Origin: Proteus terrae
GTDB taxonomy: Bacteria > Pseudomonadota > Gammaproteobacteria > Enterobacterales > Enterobacteriaceae
Length of the DNA stretch: 64,000 bases
Direction of reading: 5' to 3'
NCBI RefSeq assembly: GCF_003144325.1
Contig: NZ_PENS01000002.1
Span: forward strand, 62,001 to 126,000
Part shown: positions 8,387 through 17,284 of the stretch, piece after piece
Position numbering within the stretch: position 1 is the stretch's first letter
Layout of the letters: the number at the start of each line of letters is the position of its first letter
Notes under the pieces: generated by a model
What the model was told of the DNA's origin: nothing
The model's database searches: none
What the model saw: the letters and a program-made list of their open reading frames with translations, nothing else
Translations under genes and position numbers: made by a program

Positions 8387-9094
8387 TCAGACACCTTGTG
8401 CTAAATCCCGTAAAATTCGACGGGTTCTGAAAATTGTGGTCAGCGTTGAACCTAAAATAATAATCCATAATGAAATAAAAAAGAGCCATATTCCCCAAAG
8501 ACTAGGAATAAATGCAGCAATAACGGCAACAGAGGTTAATAATGCCATTCGGTGTTGTTTTGCCATTGGGCCTGTAAATTGTTGATCTAATCCACAAGCA
8601 CCGCCTAAGACACGAACATAAGCGGTCATTACCGCAAAAAAAGCGCCCACCCAACTTAATGTAATGGCCATAGAAAAGTCAGAAGAAAGCCCATAACCGA
8701 CACCCAAAATAATTAAAGTATCGGCAATTCTGTCAGGTAATTCATTATAGACAGCACCTACTGGGCTTTTCATGCCCCCTTCGACGGCAACCATACCATC
8801 TAATAAATTACAAATTAGGCGACCTTGGATCATGATAGCTCCAAGGATCAATAAAATTGAGCGTAATAATCCAGATGTGTAAAAGAGAGCACAAAAGAGT
8901 GATAAGCCTGCAAGTAATGCAAATACGACGCTAAACACAGAAATACCATTAGGGGTTGCCCCTTTTTGTTGTAAATAGCGACTGCACTTTGTGGCCCAGT
9001 TTGTTTGCCTTGCTTTTATAGGACGACGGTTTTTATCTTGAGCGTTCATTTTTCTTTGTAAAAGGCGAGTTAGGAGGGGATAGCATAAGGGCAT
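8387..9094 (-). CDS. CDP-alcohol phosphatidyltransferase-family membrane protein with altered motif
   Basis: A 235-residue protein with about six membrane segments and a CDP-alcohol transferase core near residues 96-125. The canonical signature is D-x2-DG-x2-AR-x8-G-x3-D-x3-D. Here it reads N96-LL-DG-MV-A-V104, then G113-AVY-N117-ELP-D121, so the first Asp, the Arg and the third Asp are replaced by Asn, Val and Asn. Surrounding residues remain well ordered, suggesting a specialised subfamily rather than decay. It is the first gene of the module with the acyltransferase and the CDP-diglyceride synthase. The start is uncertain: Met1 (9094) or Met16 (9049) are both possible, and neither has a good ribosome site. 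Confidence 0.75.
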   Translation of the reverse strand: MPLCYPLLTRLLQRKMNAQDKNRRPIKARQTNWATKCSRYLQQKGATPNGISVFSVVFALLAGLSLFCALFYTSGLLRSILLILGAIMIQGRLICNLLDGMVAVEGGMKSPVGAVYNELPDRIADTLIILGVGYGLSSDFSMAITLSWVGAFFAVMTAYVRVLGGACGLDQQFTGPMAKQHRMALLTSVAVIAAFIPSLWGIWLFFISLWIIILGSTLTTIFRTRRILRDLAQGV

Positions 9095-9993
9095 TTGTGC
9101 AAAGTGAGAATAAGAATAAACGTATAAATTTATCTTATATTTTTTTTATAACGATTGATTCCTTTTTTTTATGCTCATATTAAGACTATAAATCAATCAT
9201 TAATAATTATTTACTTTTCTAGGTGTTAATACTTATTCTTGGCTAGTGTATTTTACTTACATAAAAGGATCATTTTATGATGCTCTTTATTTGAGTGTTA
9301 TTAAGTAGAGATGTTAAATGATGTATTACATTAATTAAACTATAAAGAGAATAAATTTCTTAAGTAAAAGGGAGTATAAAGGGAAATACTTATTATTATT
9401 TCTTATTTTACTGTTTAAATAATCGCAATTAAAACACTTCGATTAGAATATTCTTATAAAGAATTTTTTGTTTAAATCAAAAATCAAAACGCATAAACAG
9501 TCTATAAATGGGCATAAAAAAAAGAGACAAGAATTTCTTTTGTATTATTTTTTAATCGCTAATAATTTTCTTCGTGAAATAAGAATAAAGAAAATGAGAA
9601 ATTAAAAATGAGAATATTCATCTTTATAATAAGTAAAAAATGATTTATATCAAATGAAGAGCTTCATCTTTTCTTATATTGCTATTGTTAATAAAAAATA
9701 ATCATAATAATTATTAATAATAGCGATTATGAAAATAATATATACAAGTGTTTTTGATTGAGATTAAACGAACACTAATGAAAGGGTGGCATCAAAATAA
9801 GTTGCCTCCCTTTCTATCGTAGAATGGTGTTTAACGTATTAATTATTCCCATATTAGGTGTAATTCATCCAAAATAGAATATTTTTAGAAGTACAGCTTT
9901 CTCTCATTAATAAAATATAATGAAATTAAACAGGTCATATCGTTATATCGTTAGATAATACAACCCATTGATAAATAGAAATCACGTTTTAAA
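9095..9993. other. 900-bp AT-rich spacer without a gene
   Basis: No reading frame with plausible composition was found on either strand. The stretch is extremely AT-rich with many runs of A and T, and serves as promoter region of the lipid module (minus strand, leaving from 9094). One clear hairpin at 9780-9814 is listed separately. Such long AT-rich DNA is a typical target of H-NS-like silencing, which is an inference. Confidence 0.5.
9780..9814. repeat. Interrupted 11-bp hairpin in the AT-rich spacer
   Basis: GAAAGGG-T-GGCA pairs with TGCC-T-CCCTTTC, giving 7 plus 4 base pairs around a single T-T mismatch with an 11-base loop. It is the only GC-containing structured element in 900 bp. There is no T run on either strand, so it is not a standard terminator. 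A small RNA or a protein site is possible. Confidence 0.45.
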
Positions 9994-10629
9994 TTAACTT
10001 GCTCTTAAGTCATATTTCTTAAAGAAATCATATTCTTGAACTAATTGTGGTAGTGATCTTATTTTCAATTTTGTATACATATTTGAACGATGTACTTCAA
10101 CAGTACGAGGCGATAGAGAAAGTTTTTCTGCTGCTTCTTTGCTCGTATTTCCCTCAAGGATCATCTCCATAACTTCTTTTTCTCTATTAGATAACTTACT
10201 AAATTTATCTTTTAGAGATATATATGTTCGGAATTGCTCAACTTCACTTTCATAATGTAAGAAAGATTCCGAGACAATATTAAGAAGTTCATTTACATTT
10301 AGAGGGCGAGTTAAATATTCAAAAGCCCCTGATTTAAATGCGTTACGGCAACTCTCAATGGAACTATCCCCTGAAATAATAATAACAGGGATGATGTTTT
10401 TCAATTTGTTGAGTTCTTTAATCAGTGCGATTGATGGCGCTGCACTGCTTTTTGTATTAATTATGATGCACTCTTTATGAGCTCCTTTTGTTGATGAAAA
10501 ATAGTATTTCAAGAAAGCCTGTTCATTTGAATAGGTTTTCACGTTAGCAGCTAAAGAAGAAAGAACTGCTTTAAGTTGAACTTTTGTACTGTCATCTTCA
10601 AAAGTGATTAAGTGGATTATTGATTCCAT
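9994..10629 (-). CDS. FixJ/NarL-type transcriptional regulator with degenerate receiver domain
   Basis: A 211-residue protein with an N-terminal receiver-like domain (about 1-120) and a C-terminal LuxR-type helix-turn-helix (about 147-200: LSNREKEVMEMILEGNTSKEAA, then SPRTVEVHRSNMYTKL). The acidic pair D12/D13 is kept. The usual phospho-acceptor Asp is Asn58 (CIIIN), and the conserved Lys before the final Pro is Arg108 (TRPL). Conventional phosphorylation therefore looks unlikely. No sensor kinase gene is nearby; the gene stands alone between long AT-rich spacers, with a ribosome site CAGGAG before the ATG. Target genes are unknown. The nearest family members with FixJ-like output are TtrR and FixJ. 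Confidence 0.8.
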   Translation of the reverse strand: MESIIHLITFEDDSTKVQLKAVLSSLAANVKTYSNEQAFLKYYFSSTKGAHKECIIINTKSSAAPSIALIKELNKLKNIIPVIIISGDSSIESCRNAFKSGAFEYLTRPLNVNELLNIVSESFLHYESEVEQFRTYISLKDKFSKLSNREKEVMEMILEGNTSKEAAEKLSLSPRTVEVHRSNMYTKLKIRSLPQLVQEYDFFKKYDLRAS

Positions 10630-11097
10630 ATGTTGCTCCTGGTTTTACTCTGCTCTTTCACTAAAAGTGAATGAGTAACGAAATTTGACTAATTTATAAG
10701 TTTTTTTGTGTAGGGTGACATTCACGCAACGGAGCCATATTCAGAATATATCAAATTAAAAATGATTAATACTTCTGTATTATATTATAGATAAAATATC
10801 AGAACTTTGTTTTGTTTCAATATTTGTATTTTATAGATAAGAATAATTTATTTCTATAATGAAGAAAGGAGATAACTATTATTAATTGTAACTAAGTTTT
10901 TTCTCGTAAGTGATTTTAACTATATTAAACTCATTTAATAAGTAAAAAAATAATATATTTAGGTGTCTTTTTATGAGGAAATTAATAGTCGTATTTAGTT
11001 ACAATACAATTCCCTTTGTGGCTTTTTGACTTTACTTCTTGTAAAATAGCACTTTATTTCTATTGATCCTTTTTAATAAACCAATCGAGCCAATGCT
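10630..11097. other. Divergent promoter region between the FixJ-like gene and scrR
   Basis: These 468 bp are AT-rich and contain no supported gene. They must carry the promoter of the FixJ-like regulator (minus strand) and of scrR (plus strand). No clear LacI-type palindrome like those upstream of scrK was seen here, so scrR autoregulation is not evident. Confidence 0.5.
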
Positions 11098-12093
11098 ATG
11101 GCGTCACTGAAAGATGTAGCTCGACTTGCATCCGTTTCTTTGATGACAGTCTCAAGAGCGATTAATAACCCTGAGTTATTAAAACCAGAAACACTGAAAC
11201 AAGTCCAAAATGCGATTGATCAACTTAACTATGTTCCAGATTATTCTGCACGAAAAATTCGTGGGCAAGGAACAAAAGTATCATCAATTGGTGTTCTGGC
11301 AATTGATACCGCTACGACACCATTTTCTGTGGAAATGATTTTATCGATAGAACAAACTGCAAGAGAATTTGGCTGGAGTTCATTTGTTGTCAATTTGACT
11401 GCACAAGATTGTTATGAAAATGCCATTTGGCAACTTTTGGCTCAACGTCCAGATGGTATTATTTATACCACGATGGGGTTGCGTGAAATCACTGTGCATG
11501 AAAAGTTGCTTGATAAGAATTTAGTGTTAGCAAACTGCTTGGATAAAACGTGCGCTTTTCCAACTTATATTCCTGATGATTATCATGGGCAGTATTTTGC
11601 GATGAAAAAAGTCATCGAAAAAGGGTATCGCCGCCCTTTATGCTTCTATATACCTGAAGAGTCTGTAGCAGGCCCTATTCGTCGTAAAGCTGTTGAAGAT
11701 GCTTGGCAAGAGGCTGGGCTACCATTGGCGGATCTACAACAATATACGATGATGTTAGGAGATGAACATTATCGTGATGTGATTGAAATATTGAAAAAGC
11801 ATTGTATTCAGCAAAAAGCAGATTTTGATATTCTCATTTGTGGTAATGACCGTATTGCATTTCTAGCGTATCAAGTTTTACTTTCTATGGGGTTACGCAT
11901 TCCAGAGCAAGTGGCTGTTTTGGGATACGACAATATGATTGGTACAGGAGAGTTGTTTTATCCACCATTAACAACGGTACAATTGCCTCATTATGAATTA
12001 GGTAAAGAAGCAACGTTGCATATCATTCAAGAACGGAAACATAGAGATACGATACACGTACCTTGCCAATTAGTTGAACGTGAGTCTATTTAA
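11098..12093 (+). CDS. scrR: LacI-family sucrose operon repressor
   Basis: A 331-residue LacI/GalR protein. The N-terminal DNA-binding domain (SLKDVARLASVSLMTVSRAI, residues 3-22, with the hinge helix near 50-58) is followed by a periplasmic-binding-protein-like sugar domain. Length and sequence fit ScrR, whose inducer is fructose or fructose 1-phosphate. It is convergent with scrB, 29 bp between stop codons, and scrB and scrK diverge from a region holding two GTTAACG-centred palindromes that suit a LacI-type repressor. The ATG directly follows GAGCCAATGCT without a strong ribosome site. Identity is likely from neighbours; a related fructoside repressor cannot be fully excluded. Confidence 0.85.
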   Translation: MASLKDVARLASVSLMTVSRAINNPELLKPETLKQVQNAIDQLNYVPDYSARKIRGQGTKVSSIGVLAIDTATTPFSVEMILSIEQTAREFGWSSFVVNLTAQDCYENAIWQLLAQRPDGIIYTTMGLREITVHEKLLDKNLVLANCLDKTCAFPTYIPDDYHGQYFAMKKVIEKGYRRPLCFYIPEESVAGPIRRKAVEDAWQEAGLPLADLQQYTMMLGDEHYRDVIEILKKHCIQQKADFDILICGNDRIAFLAYQVLLSMGLRIPEQVAVLGYDNMIGTGELFYPPLTTVQLPHYELGKEATLHIIQERKHRDTIHVPCQLVERESI

Positions 12094-12122
12094 AGACTCA
12101 CGTCTTACTTATCTTATCAATA

Positions 12123-13589
12123 TCAGTAAATACTATTTAACTGCCAATATTCACCATTAATCAGTGTTGCATCACCATTAATGGCGAAAAGACGTAAAGT
12201 TTGAATATCTTGTTGATCATAATATCGGCTGCTAAAGGTGAATTCACCTTTGTTTACAAAGATTTCAATTGATGAGCGATCAATGAAAATGCGTAAATTC
12301 AATTCACAACCTTCAGGTAATGGAATACTTCGAGCACCACTTATATTGTGCTGAGGATAATGACGATTAAGAACTAAACGGTGTGATTGATTATCAACAA
12401 AGAGCTCAAGCCCTTCACCTAGCCATAAGCCAAATTTTTCAGCGTGGCTGTCTAAAGATAATGTTAAGTCAAGTTCGATCGCAGGAGTATTATTGATTAG
12501 CTCTATGGATTGATTACTGAGTGTTAATGGCTGGATAGTCTGTTTTTCTTGGCGTAATGATTCGACTTCTTTAACGGGGATCATGCGTAAGCGATTTTTG
12601 GATTTATCAAAAGTGATTTCACGAGGGAGTGTAAAACAGCCAGACCAAAATTCAGATTTTGAAGGCATGGGCGAATTCCACATATCCATCCATCCCATAG
12701 AAACGCGACGGCCATCAGGTGTTATAAATGATTGTGGCGCATAATAGTCATGGCCATTATCAAGTTCAATAAAATGCCCTTGTGGTTTAAAGAGTTGGTT
12801 TGGCGCCCACTGGCCAATTAACGCACCTGATTGAAAGAGATTGCGATATTGATATCCTTCGGCTCGTTTTCCTTGTGGTGAGAAGACGATTGCAAATTCG
12901 TTTTCTTGGCTAATAGGGAAGAAATCAGGGCACTCCCACATATAGACATTTTTATCATCCGTTTTTCCTAAAACAGTGTAATCGTTGTTCCACTGCTGAC
13001 CTTCCACAAATAAGGTGTCACTAGAGAAGAGTAGAACTTGTCCTTGATCTTTTTCATCACGAGCACCGACAACCATCCACCATTTGCCTTCTTGATACCA
13101 AACTTTAGGATCACGAAAATGCATATAACCTTTAGGGGGTTCTAAAACGATCCCTTTTTTCTCAAAATGAATGCCATCTTCACTGATAGCAACACATTGC
13201 GCTTCATAGATTTGGCTATCATCACCTTCGTCTGCTAACCAGTTGTGTCCTGTATAGAAAAGATAGAGTTTGCCTTCATGACTAATTGCTGATCCTGAGA
13301 AACAACCACTTTTGTCGTAGTCATCTCCTGGGGCTAACGCAATAGGTTGGTGTTGCCAGTGGATCATATCTGTACTTGTAGCATGCCCCCAATGCATTGG
13401 CCCCCAATCTTGAGAATAAGGATGATGCTGATAAAAGGCATGATATAAACCATCATGATAAATAAGACCATTAGGATCATTCAACCAACCCGCAGGTGCA
13501 GCCAAATGAAACTGGGGATAAAATTTATTGCCTCGTTTTTCAATCAAAGTACTTAAGGCTTTTGTTGATTGTTCTAAGCGGTGTTTCAT
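12123..13589 (-). CDS. scrB: Sucrose-6-phosphate hydrolase (GH32 invertase)
   Basis: A glycoside hydrolase family 32 enzyme of 488 residues that would split sucrose 6-phosphate into glucose 6-phosphate and fructose. The nucleophile motif WLNDPNG is near residue 35, the RDP motif (FRDPKV) in the middle and the acid/base segment WECPDFF after it; a beta-sandwich domain follows. The frame is open 78 bp further upstream, but the start at 13589 is chosen because AAGGA lies nine bases before this ATG and the extension looks non-coding. The gene diverges from scrK across two operator-like palindromes. No sucrose transporter is present nearby. Confidence 0.9.
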   Translation of the reverse strand: MKHRLEQSTKALSTLIEKRGNKFYPQFHLAAPAGWLNDPNGLIYHDGLYHAFYQHHPYSQDWGPMHWGHATSTDMIHWQHQPIALAPGDDYDKSGCFSGSAISHEGKLYLFYTGHNWLADEGDDSQIYEAQCVAISEDGIHFEKKGIVLEPPKGYMHFRDPKVWYQEGKWWMVVGARDEKDQGQVLLFSSDTLFVEGQQWNNDYTVLGKTDDKNVYMWECPDFFPISQENEFAIVFSPQGKRAEGYQYRNLFQSGALIGQWAPNQLFKPQGHFIELDNGHDYYAPQSFITPDGRRVSMGWMDMWNSPMPSKSEFWSGCFTLPREITFDKSKNRLRMIPVKEVESLRQEKQTIQPLTLSNQSIELINNTPAIELDLTLSLDSHAEKFGLWLGEGLELFVDNQSHRLVLNRHYPQHNISGARSIPLPEGCELNLRIFIDRSSIEIFVNKGEFTFSSRYYDQQDIQTLRLFAINGDATLINGEYWQLNSIY

Positions 13590-13682
13590 ATCATTATCCT
13601 TATTATATATCAGAGTTATTAGTGTGTTTTTAAGAGCATAGAAAGGGTAAAGAACAGATGTAATCACACTATTACTCTTATT

Positions 13683-13694
13683 GTTAACGATAAC
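13683..13694. promoter_or_regulatory. LacI-type operator, probable ScrR site 1
   Basis: The palindrome GTTAACGATAAC has the central CG typical of LacI/GalR operators. It lies 94 bp upstream of the scrB start, 68 bp centre-to-centre from a second copy closer to scrK. Assignment to ScrR is by position. Confidence 0.7.
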
Positions 13695-13750
13695 ATTCTG
13701 AGTGAAAAAATACGATGTATGAGATTGACTTTATCATATTACCTAGTTAT

Positions 13751-13762
13751 GTTAACGTTATC
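13751..13762. promoter_or_regulatory. LacI-type operator, probable ScrR site 2
   Basis: GTTAACGTTATC differs by two bases from site 1 and lies about 100 bp before the scrK start codon. Two sites in the divergent scrB-scrK region could let one repressor control both directions, possibly by looping. Confidence 0.7.
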
Positions 13763-13861
13763 AGTGTGGATTTACGAGCAATATCTTTATTTATTCGTTA
13801 TGAATAACCATAAAAACAGAATATAGTTAAGAAAAATAATTGCTTATCTTCAGGAGAGATT

Positions 13862-14809
13862 ATGAAAGTCTGGTCTTTAGGTGACGCTGTTGTTGACTTG
13901 ATCCCATTGCAAAACATGCAATATGAAGCATGTGCTGGTGGTGCGCCAGTCAATGTTGCTGCTGGCGTTGCCAGGCTTGGTCAACAAAGTGGTTTTATTG
14001 GGCGTGTAGGTGAAGATGCGTTTGGCCATTTTATGCAAAAAACACTGTTTGATCTGGGTGTCGATACTCATGCAATGGAATTTGATGAGTTTCACCGTAC
14101 CAGTACTGTTCTTGTCTCTTTACAAGAAAATGGTGAGCGTGATTTTACTTTCTTAGTTGCTGAGTCTGCTGATCAATTTTTAACAGAAAAATCTTTACCT
14201 GCATTCGAAAAAGATATTTTGCATTTTTGCTCTTTAGCATTGGTGAATCCTATTTGTCGCTCGACCTTAGATTGTGCAATCAAAAGCATTAAAGAAAGTG
14301 GTTCACTATTGAGTTTTGATATTAATTTACGACCCCAAATGTGGCGTGATCATGAAGAAATGCGTGAAATTATCGATAATTATGCGCATAAAGCAGACAT
14401 ATTAAAATTATCAGAAGATGAGCTCACGTGGATGACACAAGAAGTGACATTGAATAATGCACTTAAAAAATTAGAAAATTATCCCGCTCGTTTAAAAGTG
14501 ATCACTCAAGGCTCTAAAGGCTGTTTAGTTTTAACACCAAATACTCAAGTTGCATTTAGTGCCTTTACTGTTGAATGCATTGATACAACAGGTGCTGGTG
14601 ATGCCTTTATGTCCGGTTTGTTAGCCGCGCTTGCTGAATATGGTTTTGCTGAAGATGAACAATACCTATCAAAAATAGTGACGCAAGCAGCTGCTTGTGG
14701 TGCTTTAGCTACCACTCAAAAAGGGGCGATAGCTGCAGCACCAAGTCGTAAAAAATTACATGATTTTGTTCAGCAACAGCCACCTTTGCATGTTAGGGAG
14801 ATTTTCTAA
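13862..14809 (+). CDS. scrK: Fructokinase (PfkB family)
   Basis: A 315-residue PfkB-family sugar kinase. It has the N-terminal substrate segment GGAPVNVAAGVARLG (about residues 26-40) and the C-terminal catalytic motif DTTGAGDAFMSG (about 240-251), where the Asp is the base. It would phosphorylate the fructose released by ScrB to fructose 6-phosphate. The ATG follows CAGGAGAGATT, a strong ribosome site. It diverges from scrB across two LacI-type operators, supporting ScrR control. Aminoimidazole riboside kinases are close relatives, but the neighbours favour fructokinase. A short GTGGT/ACCAC hairpin at 14832-14845 follows the stop codon. Confidence 0.88.
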   Translation: MKVWSLGDAVVDLIPLQNMQYEACAGGAPVNVAAGVARLGQQSGFIGRVGEDAFGHFMQKTLFDLGVDTHAMEFDEFHRTSTVLVSLQENGERDFTFLVAESADQFLTEKSLPAFEKDILHFCSLALVNPICRSTLDCAIKSIKESGSLLSFDINLRPQMWRDHEEMREIIDNYAHKADILKLSEDELTWMTQEVTLNNALKKLENYPARLKVITQGSKGCLVLTPNTQVAFSAFTVECIDTTGAGDAFMSGLLAALAEYGFAEDEQYLSKIVTQAAACGALATTQKGAIAAAPSRKKLHDFVQQQPPLHVREIF

Positions 14810-15043
14810 CAACTCATCTATTTTTCTGGTTGTGGTTTTTACCACGGTTTTCCCTTAATGGTATTTTCCTATTCTCCATTTATAACTACTTTTCTCGGAG
14901 TGGTTATTTATGGAGATTTTTTTATCTCGTCTATTCGGCTATATTGGTGTTTGATCAATCAATCAGCGATGCTGATCATATTGTTCTATCTGTTTTAAGC
15001 GTATGATATTAAATCTTATTGACTTTTATTGATGGAACATTAA

Positions 15044-15955
15044 ATGTGGGCTCAATCGGGCGCGGTATTAGCCATTTTTTCTTATATTCTTTGGGGAATA
15101 ACCCCTCTGTTTTATCGGCTGTTACCAGGAGCACAACCATTAGAGATGTTGGCTCAGCGTTTGATCTGGTCTATCCCTCTTTTATTACTCGTACGACTTT
15201 TTATTAAAAATAGAACACGATGGCGCGTGGTTTTACAAGATAAGCGCTCTGTTTTTATGTGCCTGTTTAGTTCAATGGCTATGGCTGTTTCTTGGTGTAC
15301 GTTTACTTATGCGTTAACACATCAACAAGTATTAGAAGCGAGCTTGGGGTATTTTATTAATCCGCTTTTCTCTATTTTATTAGGTGTGATATTTCTTAAA
15401 GAAAAGCTTAATTCAGCAGAAAAATGGGCTGTTGCCTTAATTTGTGCGGGTGTGGGCTATCAATTGTGGATGTACGGTGAATTACCTGTATTGGCTATCA
15501 TGATGGGGGGCGCATTTGCTGTATATGGCTTAATCCGTAAGTTTATTCGTTTTGATGTGATCACCTCTTTATTTATGGAAACACTTTGGTTAATGCCATT
15601 AGCCATTGGCGCCACTATTTGGTTGTTTTTAACAGAGAAAAGCGCACTACCTTCTGCGGATAATCTGACTCGTTTTTATTATATTCTCACTGCACCAGTC
15701 ACTATACTGCCGTTGTTGTTTTTTACCGCAGCCGTCAAACGAACCACATTAACTGTAATTGGATTAGCACAATATATTGAGCCTACTATTCAATTTTTAC
15801 TGGCTGTTTTCTTATTCCATGAAGTTTTTGATGAAGTAAAAGGCGTGAGTTTCTCTCTAATTTGGTTAGGGCTTTTATGCTGTATCTTAGCTCTTATCCG
15901 AAAACGCCTGAATTATCTAAAAATTCAAAAAGGAAAACGCAGCCAAACGGTGTAA
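15044..15955 (+). CDS. rarD: RarD, EamA-family permease
   Basis: A 303-residue integral membrane protein with about ten hydrophobic segments in two repeated halves, typical of the drug/metabolite transporter superfamily. The start MWAQSGAVLAIFSYILWG and the segment EASLGYFINPLFSILLG match RarD, annotated historically as a chloramphenicol-sensitivity protein; its physiological substrate is not known. The ATG has only a weak upstream ribosome site (GGAAC). The C-terminus is lysine/arginine-rich (KRLNYLKIQKGKR) and should be cytoplasmic. It stands alone on the plus strand between scrK and purT. Related genes confer amino-acid or metabolite export, so other functions are possible. Confidence 0.85.
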   Translation: MWAQSGAVLAIFSYILWGITPLFYRLLPGAQPLEMLAQRLIWSIPLLLLVRLFIKNRTRWRVVLQDKRSVFMCLFSSMAMAVSWCTFTYALTHQQVLEASLGYFINPLFSILLGVIFLKEKLNSAEKWAVALICAGVGYQLWMYGELPVLAIMMGGAFAVYGLIRKFIRFDVITSLFMETLWLMPLAIGATIWLFLTEKSALPSADNLTRFYYILTAPVTILPLLFFTAAVKRTTLTVIGLAQYIEPTIQFLLAVFLFHEVFDEVKGVSFSLIWLGLLCCILALIRKRLNYLKIQKGKRSQTV

Positions 15956-16031
15956 TTGTATTATTTCCCTGTTTGATTATTTTTTTGTCTGGCTATTTTT
16001 CTATCAAGCTAAATCCGTTATGCTATATGAA

Positions 16032-16047
16032 AAGCAATCGTTTGCGT
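16032..16047. promoter_or_regulatory. PurR box upstream of purT
   Basis: The minus-strand reading ACGCAAACGATTGCTT fits the PurR consensus ACGCAAACGNTTNCNT. It lies 34 bp before the purT start, the place expected for purine repression. Confidence 0.8.
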
Positions 16048-16080
16048 GATTGTGGTTTTTATTAATGGTGAGGATAAAAA

Positions 16081-17268
16081 ATGACTGTGCTGGGTACGGC
16101 TCTTACGGCAAATGCAACAAAAGTGATGTTATTAGGTGCTGGTGAATTAGGCAAAGAAGTCGCAATTGAATGCCAACGCTTAGGCATTGAAGTGATTGCT
16201 GTTGATCGCTATCTGAATGCTCCTGCTATGCATGTTGCTCATCGCCATCATGTTGTAAATATGCTTGATAGTGATGCATTAAAGCAAGTTATTGAACAAG
16301 AGCGACCTGATTTTATCGTTCCAGAAATTGAAGCTATTGCAACAACATTACTGGTTGAATTAGAGCAGACGGGGCAAAACATTGTTCCTTGCGCCCGTGC
16401 GGTAAAGCTGACTATGGATAGAGAAGGGATCCGTCGATTAGCCTCAGAAACATTACATTTACCTACGTCAAACTATCAATTTGTTGATGATGAAGTGAGT
16501 TTTAAAAAAGCCGCTTTAGAAATAGGCTTCCCTTGTATTGTAAAACCCGTCATGAGTTCATCCGGAAAAGGGCAAAGTGTTATTCGTAATGAAAATGATT
16601 TGGCTCAGGCTTGGACTTACTCGCAAGAGGGAGGGAGAGCAGGAAAAGGACGCGTTATTGTTGAAAAAATGATCCCGTTTGATTTTGAGATCACTTTGCT
16701 GACTATTCATGCTGTTGATGGTATCCATTTTTGTGCCCCTATTGGTCATCGACAAGAAAAAGGGGATTACCGAAGTTCGTGGCAGCCTCAAAAAATGAGT
16801 GATATCGCACTTGCTAAAGCAGAACATATTGCGAGTAAAGTGGTTGAGAACTTAGGGGGCTATGGCTTATTTGGTGTTGAGTTATTTGTTCAAGGTGATG
16901 AGGTATTCTTTAATGAAGTCTCTCCTCGTCCTCATGATACAGGGCTCGTAACATTAATCTCTCAAGACTTATCAGAGTTCGCGCTTCATGTCCGTGCTTT
17001 TTTAGGTTATCCCATTGGTGGTATTCGCCAATTAGGCCCTTGTGCATCAGCTGTTATTTTACCTGAGCTTTATAGTACAAATATCGTTTATTCTGGTATT
17101 GAAAAAGCGTTGAAGGCGGATCGCCAAATTCGCCTTTTTGCTAAACCTGAAATTGCTGGCACTCGCCGTTTAGGTGTTGTACTTGCTCATGCTGATACAA
17201 TAAAACATGCATTAGATGAAGCAAACGCAGGTGCTAACGCTATCATTGTAAATGATGCCAGAAAATAG
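16081..17268 (+). CDS. purT: Formate-dependent phosphoribosylglycinamide formyltransferase
   Basis: A full-length 395-residue ATP-grasp enzyme that formylates GAR using formate and ATP, the folate-independent third step of purine synthesis. The dinucleotide-like start ([16 protein letters not shown]), the ATP-grasp lid ([14 protein letters not shown]) near residue 155 and the metal-binding segment [13 protein letters not shown] near 280 are visible and match E. coli PurT. The ATG follows TGGTGAGGATAAAAA. A PurR box lies 34 bp upstream, so purine repression is likely. It converges with the ModA-like gene, with a hairpin in between. Confidence 0.95.
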   Translation: MTVLGTALTANATKVMLLGAGELGKEVAIECQRLGIEVIAVDRYLNAPAMHVAHRHHVVNMLDSDALKQVIEQERPDFIVPEIEAIATTLLVELEQTGQNIVPCARAVKLTMDREGIRRLASETLHLPTSNYQFVDDEVSFKKAALEIGFPCIVKPVMSSSGKGQSVIRNENDLAQAWTYSQEGGRAGKGRVIVEKMIPFDFEITLLTIHAVDGIHFCAPIGHRQEKGDYRSSWQPQKMSDIALAKAEHIASKVVENLGGYGLFGVELFVQGDEVFFNEVSPRPHDTGLVTLISQDLSEFALHVRAFLGYPIGGIRQLGPCASAVILPELYSTNIVYSGIEKALKADRQIRLFAKPEIAGTRRLGVVLAHADTIKHALDEANAGANAIIVNDARK

Positions 17269-17284
17269 CCGATATAACATAAGG

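Noticed and set aside
13590-13667. 26-codon extension of ScrB
   Set aside because: No ribosome site at 13667, hydrophobic non-family sequence, and a clear AAGGA before the ATG at 13589.
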